DNA of 64,000 nucleotides from an uncultured Pelagibacteraceae bacterium (GTDB lineage Bacteria > Pseudomonadota > Alphaproteobacteria > Pelagibacterales > Pelagibacteraceae). Location: the NCBI GenBank assembly GCA_902587155.1, contig CACIKE010000001.1:117760-181759 (forward strand), read 5' to 3'. Within the stretch, counting starts at the first letter, position 1, and the number at the start of each line of letters is the position of its first letter. The notes under the pieces were generated by a model that was not told where the DNA came from, made no database searches, and worked only from the letters and a program-made list of their open reading frames with translations. Both the position numbers and the translations under genes were made by a program. Below are positions 58,072 through 64,000 of the stretch, one piece after another.

Positions 58072-59361
58072 ATGAATAAAGTTTTAAAGAATTCTTGGGC
58101 ATTGTTTTTAGGTATGGGATTTATAATGATGGCTTATGGCTTTCAGGGGTCATTACTTGGAGTGAGAGCTGTTCAGGAGGAATTTAGTCTAACAGCAACT
58201 GGTTTTATGATGTCTGGTTATTTTATCGGATACTTTATAGGAGCAGCAACTATTCCAAATATAATTTCAAGAGTTGGTCATATTAGAGTTTTTGCAGCTT
58301 TTGCGTCTTTAGCATCATTAATTATTTTAGTTCACTCAATTTTAATTCATCCATTTATATGGTTTTTATTAAGAGTTCTCACTGGAATAAGCATGGTTTG
58401 TATTTACACAGTTGCTGAGAGTTGGCTTAATGATAGATCAAGTAATAAAAATAGAGGAAGTGTTCTGTCAATTTATATGGTGATACTTTACGGATCAATG
58501 GGAATCGGAATGTTTTTGCTAAACTTCAGTGCTCCAAAAAATTTTGAACCTTTCATATTAGTTTCTGTGATCACTTCGGTAGCATTAATACCTATTTTGC
58601 TTACTAAAAAAAAACCACCCACTTTCAAGAAAATTAATGTTATGTCATTAAGTGAACTTTATAAATCTTCACCATTTGGAATGGTAAGTTCTTTTTTCTA
58701 TGGAACAATTCAGTCTGCTCTATTCACCTTGCTGGCGGTTTACGCAACATCAATGAATTTCACTATTTTAGAAATATCAATTGTAACTTTTTTACTAGCA
58801 ATTTCTGGCGCAGTCGCTCAATTTCCTATAGGAAAAATTTCCGATGTTTATGATAGAAGAAAAGTAATTATTGCATCAACTTTCGGAGCTGCAATTTTTG
58901 CCGTCATCACAATATTTGTTTCTGGACAAATGTATTTACCTGATGGATTAGCAACGAGTAAGGCATGGTTTTATATATTTTTTATATTGTTTTCTTTTTG
59001 CAGTTTACCAATCTTTTCATTAATCCTTGCTCACACAAATGACTATATTACTAAAGATAAATTTGTTGCTGCAGGTGCTGGACTTCAATTTACATTTGGT
59101 TTAGGTGCAATGAGTGGTCCTTTTTTATGTTCAATATTTATGGATCTTGTTGGCTCTAATGGATTTTTTATTTTTTTATTTTTCTTTCATTCTTTAATAG
59201 GAGCTTTTGGAATTTATAGAATGAATGTCAGAGAAACTGTGGAAAATCCAGACTCTCAATTTGTCGCAATGCCTCAAACAATTACACCAGCTGGGATTGA
59301 ATTAAATCCTACAACAGAACCTATTGAAGAGCCGATTAAAAATGAAAATAGAGAGATTTAA
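58072..59361 (+). CDS. MFS transporter, YcaD-like
   Basis: A 429-residue major facilitator with twelve predicted membrane segments. The G-Y-F-I-G-Y-F-I-G region, A-E-S-W-L-N-D and S-D-V-Y-D-R-R-K-V (between TM8 and TM9 region) resemble the YcaD group. The last 35 residues are an acidic, Pro/Thr-rich cytosolic tail. The substrate is unknown. It is 58 bases after the EamA gene and convergent with cmk (four-base overlap). Confidence 0.88.
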   Translation: MNKVLKNSWALFLGMGFIMMAYGFQGSLLGVRAVQEEFSLTATGFMMSGYFIGYFIGAATIPNIISRVGHIRVFAAFASLASLIILVHSILIHPFIWFLLRVLTGISMVCIYTVAESWLNDRSSNKNRGSVLSIYMVILYGSMGIGMFLLNFSAPKNFEPFILVSVITSVALIPILLTKKKPPTFKKINVMSLSELYKSSPFGMVSSFFYGTIQSALFTLLAVYATSMNFTILEISIVTFLLAISGAVAQFPIGKISDVYDRRKVIIASTFGAAIFAVITIFVSGQMYLPDGLATSKAWFYIFFILFSFCSLPIFSLILAHTNDYITKDKFVAAGAGLQFTFGLGAMSGPFLCSIFMDLVGSNGFFIFLFFFHSLIGAFGIYRMNVRETVENPDSQFVAMPQTITPAGIELNPTTEPIEEPIKNENREI

Positions 59362-59993
59362 TTAAGACTCTCTATATGCTCAGACATTTTAGACAGAACT
59401 TGCTTTTTAGTTAATTTATCTGTTCGTATTAAGATTGCATCTTTTACTTTAATCAGTGGGCTATTCTCTCTTTTTTTATCCATTAAAGTTCTTTTAGTTA
59501 AAGATTTTCTAACATTTTGTAGAGAAACTTTCTTTTTGATATCTAGCCATCTTCTATAACTTGCAACTTTAATATTGCACTTAAAGTAAAAAGCTAAATC
59601 ATATTTTGGATTTTTTGCCAGTATTTTACTAGCTATATCTCTGCCCTCTACACAAATCTTTTTATTTTTTTTGATTAATGTACTTTGAAAATTATTTATT
59701 ATTTTTCGAATATTCTTATTTTTAGCTATAATTGCAGCATGGTTGCTGATTTGTTCGGAGTGTAAGTTAAATTTAACTATTTTTTTATAAGAAATATTTT
59801 TAAATTTTTTTTTTAAAAAACTAATACAGTTCTTTGGTTTATAATTAATGATTTCTTTACTAGCATATCTATACAATAATCCTGAATTAATAAGTAACAA
59901 TTTGTATTTTTTTGAGATGAGTTTTGCTGCAGTACTTTTTCCACTTGCTGACTCTCCATCACAAGCTATTATTAATTTTTTAAATTTTCTCAC
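59358..59993 (-). CDS. cmk: Cytidylate kinase
   Basis: A 211-residue kinase of CMP and dCMP. Walker A is D-G-E-S-A-S-G-K-S-T, and C-V-E-G-R-D-I-A-S is the CMP-binding motif. Very Lys/Ile-rich overall. In many genomes cmk lies before rpsA; here it is alone, with its divergent neighbour 174 bases away. That spacer is AT-rich with no clear element other than possible promoters. Confidence 0.88.
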   Translation of the reverse strand: MRKFKKLIIACDGESASGKSTAAKLISKKYKLLLINSGLLYRYASKEIINYKPKNCISFLKKKFKNISYKKIVKFNLHSEQISNHAAIIAKNKNIRKIINNFQSTLIKKNKKICVEGRDIASKILAKNPKYDLAFYFKCNIKVASYRRWLDIKKKVSLQNVRKSLTKRTLMDKKRENSPLIKVKDAILIRTDKLTKKQVLSKMSEHIESLN

Positions 59994-60167
59994 TTAACTT
60001 TAATAATATTTAGATTTGTTTAATGCAAAAAAATTATGAATTTTAACAGATTTTTCAGAAATTAATCACTTACAGGTTGAAACTCAAAATAAGCACAAAT
60101 TAACTCATTACAAAACTGAAATATTGAAAATAAGTCAAATATTTGTTTCTATTCAGATTATAAAAAT

Positions 60168-60905
60168 ATGCCTAGAAAAAAAACTAAACAAAAAAATTCA
60201 AAAAAAAGTACAGGGATAGTTAAGATTAGTAACTTAGCTCCTAAATCCTTTTTAAGTAATGCTTTCTCTAATTACAAAAAAAATAAAGAACTTAATAAGA
60301 TTAAAGCTATCAAATTAGAAAAATTAAAAGAAAAAAATCAAATCCTTAAAGAACGAAAAGATCTTAAAGTTTGGGAAGAAAGACTCATTAAGGAAAGCAA
60401 TAGATTAAAATTTAGTGAAGATGAATTAAGGTTAAAAGAAAAAGAGATCAAAATTAAAGATGACGCACAAAAGCTAGAGGCATCGAGATTAGTAAAAAAA
60501 GATGAAGAATTAATATTAATAAGTAAAGAATTAAGAGCTAAAGAAAAGGAATTAAAGCTAAGAGATGAGGCACAAAATAGAAGAGATATTGATTTGAAAG
60601 TTAGAGAAGAAGAACAAAAAAACCTTGAACTCAAGGAAAAAAGAAGAAAAGAGAGAACCTTAAAAATGATTAAGGAAGAAGAGGAAAAACAGAAAGAGCT
60701 TGAGTATATCAAAATAAAAGAGTGGGAAGAAAAATTTGATAGAGAACAAAAAGCAAAAGAATATAGAGAAAATTTAAGAGAGGAAAGATTAAGACAAAGA
60801 GAATTAGAAAAACTTAAATCATTTGAAAAAACTGAAAATCCAGTTGATAAAAACCTTTCCTCTGGTTTAGAAAAATTTAAAGTTGATGTAACTAAAGAAA
60901 ATTAG
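60168..60905 (+). CDS. Long charged coiled-coil or single-alpha-helix protein of unknown function
   Basis: A 245-residue protein, not recognised. Residues 1-45 are basic with a short P-K-S-F-L-S-N-A-F segment. Residues 45-220 are an almost unbroken Lys/Glu/Arg/Leu helix with an imperfect repeat around L-K-E-K-E-I-K-I-K-D-D-A-Q-K and L-R-A-K-E-K-E-L-K-L-R-D-E-A-Q, about 37 residues apart. The last 25 residues are likely disordered. No signal or membrane segment. It could be a cytoskeletal or structural rod or a spacer protein. Its promoter should lie in the 174-base spacer; it overlaps the convergent amidinotransferase by four bases. Confidence 0.75.
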   Translation: MPRKKTKQKNSKKSTGIVKISNLAPKSFLSNAFSNYKKNKELNKIKAIKLEKLKEKNQILKERKDLKVWEERLIKESNRLKFSEDELRLKEKEIKIKDDAQKLEASRLVKKDEELILISKELRAKEKELKLRDEAQNRRDIDLKVREEEQKNLELKEKRRKERTLKMIKEEEEKQKELEYIKIKEWEEKFDREQKAKEYRENLREERLRQRELEKLKSFEKTENPVDKNLSSGLEKFKVDVTKEN

Positions 60906-62023
60906 TTTTTTTGATTAGGAAAATAATCCTTTAAATCACCTTCTCTATAAACATCTGCTGTGCAACAATGAACACCACCACCAAATGCATATGCATCTCT
61001 CAATTCAACTGGAATAACTTCCATTCCTAACTTATCAAGTTGTTCAGCTTGGTACACTTCACTTTTTTCAACACAAACTGTTTTTGGATCAAGAACTAAA
61101 ACATTCATTGATAACCATACTGAAGAATAACAAAGTGGTGGTGGTTCGTTATGAGCAGGTTGAGCGCTATCTATTATTTCCCACCCATTATTCTCAAATA
61201 ATTTTCTTTGTTCTTTTGGAAGTCTTCTTTGAGGATTATTTATAATTAGCCCTTCTTTAATTGGTGTAAAAGTTGCATCTATATGTATTGGGTAAGGATC
61301 TCCAGGAAAATTAACTGCATGAACTCTATGATCTTTAAAATGTCTTCTAAGCCAATCAATTCCCTTCAAATTTGTTGTAAAACCATGCTGTACAATTAAG
61401 TCCTTCCCAAATCTAAGAACATCTGCTGCATCAAATAAGGGTTCTTCCTCAGTAGTTACAAAAAACTTTTCTTCAGTCCATTTGAGTCTCTTTTGGATTC
61501 CAATCTTATCCGACAAATAATCCTCACGGTAATCAGCATCTGTTAATCTTGGCTTTGGAGCAGTCTCATGACGCATATTTTTATCTTGTTCAAAATATTT
61601 TTTAATAAGAGGTCTATAATTTAAATATTCAAACCATCTACACCTATAACTCATTGTTGCTTCGAGAATTTCATTGCCAACTGTAAGTAAAATGTCTCTT
61701 GCTGGCATACATCCAAACATACTTTCAACTTTCCAATCTGGAGTAGAAATTTTTTGATTATGATTAAGTGGAACAGGTCGATCAACTTTAATTCCTCTTT
61801 TTTCCAACATTGATGCAAAATTATTTAACAATTCATTTGCTTTATCGACTGTATCTTTGGTACGTGGTCCATGAGAACCTTTCATATCTGAGTCTTCAGG
61901 CACTTTAGCATCTAAAGCAGGTTCTGGTGCAGGTATACAGCAACCATCTGCTCTTCCAACAATAACGTGCTTAAGTGGATCCCATTCATTCCAGCTATTA
62001 ACAATAACTTTATCTTTGCTCAT
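60902..62023 (-). CDS. Glycine amidinotransferase-like protein
   Basis: A 373-residue enzyme of the arginine:glycine amidinotransferase family, which moves the amidino group of arginine to glycine (or another amine) to make guanidinoacetate and ornithine. The catalytic cysteine is C353 in G-G-G-V-H-C-C-T; the Asp and His of the triad lie in L-F-D-A-A-D-V-L-R and H-I-D-A-T-F-T-P. Length fits bacterial forms. The acceptor amine is unknown. A DMT transporter gene follows ten bases upstream on the same strand and may be in the same transcript. Confidence 0.87.
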   Translation of the reverse strand: MSKDKVIVNSWNEWDPLKHVIVGRADGCCIPAPEPALDAKVPEDSDMKGSHGPRTKDTVDKANELLNNFASMLEKRGIKVDRPVPLNHNQKISTPDWKVESMFGCMPARDILLTVGNEILEATMSYRCRWFEYLNYRPLIKKYFEQDKNMRHETAPKPRLTDADYREDYLSDKIGIQKRLKWTEEKFFVTTEEEPLFDAADVLRFGKDLIVQHGFTTNLKGIDWLRRHFKDHRVHAVNFPGDPYPIHIDATFTPIKEGLIINNPQRRLPKEQRKLFENNGWEIIDSAQPAHNEPPPLCYSSVWLSMNVLVLDPKTVCVEKSEVYQAEQLDKLGMEVIPVELRDAYAFGGGVHCCTADVYREGDLKDYFPNQKN

Positions 62024-62032
62024 GTTTCTAGA

Positions 62033-62938
62033 TTAATTTAAAGCTATAAATCTTTTATTCCAACGCATTACTAAACTGTAATAAATTAATGAAATAAAAA
62101 GAAAAAATCCTCCGACTATAGTGTAAGTATCAGGTACTTCATTTATGCCCAAGATAGGTAACCAAACCCAAAAAATTCCACCAATAACTTCAGTCAATGA
62201 TAATAATGTTAATTCTGCAGCGGGAATAGCTTTTGAGCCAATAGAATATAAAATTAGTCCTAAGCAAACTAATGTCCCATGAAGAGAAAATAAAGCTCCA
62301 TTATAACTAGTTGAAAAGAATACTTGTTTTGTGCTTAGAAGGATTATAGCTGCAAAAACAAAGCAAAAAAAACCTGAAAAAGCTACAGTTGTAAACTTTG
62401 GAGTCTCTGTTCTCCATCTTAAAGTTACAGAAAAAACAGAAAATCCTATTGAAGAAAGCATTCCAAAAACAAAACCAACAACAGAATTAGATCCAGAACT
62501 TCCAAAGGCCATTATTATTATTCCAATTGTTGCGATAAAAATCGAAATCCAAACATTTAATGAAATTTTTTCTTTAAGAAATAAAAAAGCCAGAAGTGCA
62601 GTAAAAAAAGGCATTGCTGCTAAACAAAGTAATGTAATTGCTGCTGATGTATTAGTAATTGAATAAATAAAACTTATCATAGCAACTCCTAATCCGGTTC
62701 CACCAATAATACCTGAGTATCCCATTTTTAAATAATTTTTATAAAATTTAATCCCCTCTTCAAAATAAAGATAAAGATTTAAAAGAATAAAAATTGTTAA
62801 TCCTCTACCAAAAATATACTGCCATGGCACCTGGTTAGGATTATCCATATATCTCACAACAAGAGGACCAAAAGACCATAAAATTCCTGCAAACAAAACT
62901 ACTGGAACTGCGATTTTTGGATTTTTTAATTCAAGCAT
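62033..62938 (-). CDS. EamA/DMT family transporter
   Basis: A 301-residue inner-membrane protein with ten predicted segments and two EamA repeats. It leads into the amidinotransferase gene nine bases later on the same strand, so a role in moving an amine or guanidino compound is possible but not shown. The 142-base upstream spacer is divergent to the IscU-like gene and holds nothing that I recognise except AT-rich promoter-like sequence. Confidence 0.88.
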   Translation of the reverse strand: MLELKNPKIAVPVVLFAGILWSFGPLVVRYMDNPNQVPWQYIFGRGLTIFILLNLYLYFEEGIKFYKNYLKMGYSGIIGGTGLGVAMISFIYSITNTSAAITLLCLAAMPFFTALLAFLFLKEKISLNVWISIFIATIGIIIMAFGSSGSNSVVGFVFGMLSSIGFSVFSVTLRWRTETPKFTTVAFSGFFCFVFAAIILLSTKQVFFSTSYNGALFSLHGTLVCLGLILYSIGSKAIPAAELTLLSLTEVIGGIFWVWLPILGINEVPDTYTIVGGFFLFISLIYYSLVMRWNKRFIALN

Positions 62939-63080
62939 CTGGGAAGATTAAATCTAAAAATTTACAACTACAACAAAAATGAGATAGCTTTATCTAAAAT
63001 ATAACTTTTCCATTTTAAGTTGTGTTCAGCCTATTTCTATTCTTGATTGGTTTTTATTTGTCATGTAATTAAAAATTAAT

Positions 63081-63479
63081 ATGGATTTAGAAGTGCTTCG
63101 TATTGCTGCAAACACAGATAACAATCGAAATATTGAGAACCGGACACATGTCTCAAAGTTAAAAAATTCAGTGTGCGGGGATGAAATGCAAATAGAGCTT
63201 ATTTTAAAAAATGAAAAAATTTTAGACTTTGGGTATCAAGGTAAATCTTGTGTATACTGCCAGGCATCAGCCAGTTTATTATCGAAAATTTCTATAAATA
63301 ACCAAAAAGAAAAAATTAACGATTTATGTGATAAAGCTGAATTATATTTTAATGATGATGTAAAAATTATAGATAAAAAATGGAATTCTTTGAAAAAATT
63401 GATAAAGAAGAAAAATATCAATAAAAAAGATTGTATATTGTTACCTTTCAAAACTTTAAAAAAAATAGTATCAAATTAA
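63081..63479 (+). CDS. NifU N-terminal/IscU-like Fe-S scaffold family protein
   Basis: A 132-residue protein related to IscU and SufU. Candidate ligands are the Cys in S-V-C-G-D-E-M (about residue 33), the pair in G-K-S-C-V-Y-C-Q-A-S-A-S (about 56 and 59) and the late K-D-C-I-L-L-P-F. It differs from the sufU in the SUF operon: shorter, with a second Cys three residues after the central one. Alphaproteobacteria often have this second scaffold-like protein; its role is not settled. Three bases separate it from the HPP gene. Confidence 0.78.
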   Translation: MDLEVLRIAANTDNNRNIENRTHVSKLKNSVCGDEMQIELILKNEKILDFGYQGKSCVYCQASASLLSKISINNQKEKINDLCDKAELYFNDDVKIIDKKWNSLKKLIKKKNINKKDCILLPFKTLKKIVSN

Positions 63480-63482
63480 ATT

Positions 63483-63947
63483 ATGGGTAATCTTAAACAA
63501 TCTTTTTTAGCTGGTTTATTTTCAATAATCACAATAGGAATTTTAACTTTCTTAACTTACAGAACAGAATTTGGGATCTTTTTGTTAGCCTCATTTGGAT
63601 CATCTATGGTTTTACTTTATGGATATCCTGAAAGTCCATTTGCCCAACCAAAAAATGTTTTTTTCGGTCATTTAGTTACCGCCATCGTAGGTTTGCTTTT
63701 TTTAAACTTTGTTCCATTACCAATCTTTTTAACTATACCATTAGCAGTAGGAGTTGGGGTTGGATTAATGATCCTATTAAATGTTACTCACCCACCCGCG
63801 GGTGGTAATCCAATAATAGTTATTATTGGTAGTGTCTCTTTTGATTACTTGCTAAGTCCTGTAATATCAGGATCAGTTATAATTATTATTTTTGCAATAA
63901 TTGTTAACAAATTTATTTTGAAAAAATCTTATCCTAGCGGAAAATAA
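63483..63947 (+). CDS. HPP family membrane protein
   Basis: A 154-residue inner-membrane protein with four predicted segments. The family motif is T-H-P-P-A-G-G-N-P near residues 101-109, and an earlier G-S-S-M-V-L-L-Y-G-Y-P segment fits. Plant HPP proteins move nitrite across chloroplast membranes; bacterial function is mostly unknown. It is probably cotranscribed with the scaffold-like gene ahead. Confidence 0.87.
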   Translation: MGNLKQSFLAGLFSIITIGILTFLTYRTEFGIFLLASFGSSMVLLYGYPESPFAQPKNVFFGHLVTAIVGLLFLNFVPLPIFLTIPLAVGVGVGLMILLNVTHPPAGGNPIIVIIGSVSFDYLLSPVISGSVIIIIFAIIVNKFILKKSYPSGK

Positions 63948-63951
63948 TTTT

Positions 63952-64000
63952 TTATGAAATTATAAAATTATTTTCAATAAGTAGACCTATTAATATTCCT
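63952..64000 (-). CDS. Possible 3' end of a convergent gene (partial)
   Basis: On the minus strand the last fifteen codons before a TAA read G-I-L-I-G-L-L-I-E-N-N-F-I-I-S, a hydrophobic stretch like the end of a membrane protein. It faces the HPP gene, matching the tight convergent pattern seen elsewhere in the window. Too short to prove that it is coding. Confidence 0.25.
   Translation of the reverse strand, partial: GILIGLLIENNFIIS

Noticed and set aside
60338..60712. 124-residue Ser/Phe/Leu-rich frame antisense to the coiled-coil gene
   Set aside because: Typical complement of Lys/Glu/Arg codons; no start signal.
1..64000. tRNA, rRNA, CRISPR, insertion sequence, prophage or defence genes
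   Set aside because: Looked for in all spacers and unknown frames; spacers are too short or AT-rich without cloverleaf or repeats, and no transposase, integrase or nuclease cluster is present.

Overview
The window looks like a piece of chromosome from a streamlined, AT-rich marine alphaproteobacterium, most probably a SAR11 (Pelagibacterales) member. I judge this from the very low G+C (by eye near 30%, not counted), gene spacers of mostly 0-50 bases, many ATGA-type overlaps, and gene families typical of alphaproteobacteria (NDUFA12, DUF2155, the RNR-type TSCPD protein, lptFG-lptD-surA-pdxA-rsmA, aroQ-accBC, rpsF-rpsR-rplI-dnaB). No tRNA, rRNA, CRISPR, IS element, phage gene or other mobile element was seen, and no gene-free stretch exceeds 300 bases.

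Layout. 1-6970: two aldehyde dehydrogenases, a GYD protein, a thioesterase, DUF779, a homocysteine S-methyltransferase, a broken EamA transporter and a YbaK deacylase. 7000-8690: glnA, then a 56-residue unknown gene. 8746-14960: a complete SUF iron-sulfur operon (regulator, sufB, C, D, S, U, T, A) with a near-perfect IscR-type operator over its promoter. 15000-26600: hydrolase, anmK, tyrS, an AsmA-like protein, prfB, mrcA, rne, thiG and thiS. 26617-37452: aroQ-accB-accC, NDUFA12, a TSCPD protein, aspS, hda, purM-purN, ndk and pepA. 37513-44701: an outer-membrane and LPS transport operon (lptF, lptG, lptD, surA) running into pdxA and rsmA. 44690-47282: gmk-acpP-fabG-fabD on the other strand. 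47369-54358: rpsF-rpsR-rplI-dnaB, a broken RND exporter, cvpA and purF. 54362-64000: an HD protein, gshA-gshB, transporters, cmk, a coiled-coil protein, an arginine:glycine amidinotransferase, a second IscU-like scaffold and an HPP membrane protein.

The most unusual property is a set of reading-frame breaks that share one signature. Four genes (EamA at 5603-6491, AsmA-like at 18115-20314, aroQ at 26617-27064, RND at 49974-52359) are each restored to one full-length frame by removing a single base from an A or T run. A fifth run (A8 at 4369-4376) joins a 65-residue lysine-rich protein to an aldehyde dehydrogenase; one base less would make them two genes with an ATGA overlap and a good Shine-Dalgarno site. 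All five are one base too long. Systematic homopolymer overcall is the simplest reading; rescue by transcriptional slippage is the biological alternative.

A genuine recoding event is also present. prfB starts 70 bases upstream of its long open frame and needs the classical +1 shift at CTT-TGA with an upstream AGGAG. No clear novel defence or mobile system was found. The new-looking items are the 56-residue gene after glnA, the lysine-rich leader protein, the 11-bp hairpin between the aldehyde dehydrogenase and DUF779, the RNase E without a zinc-link, and contracted versions of the conserved fab-gmk and dnaB-purF neighbourhoods.
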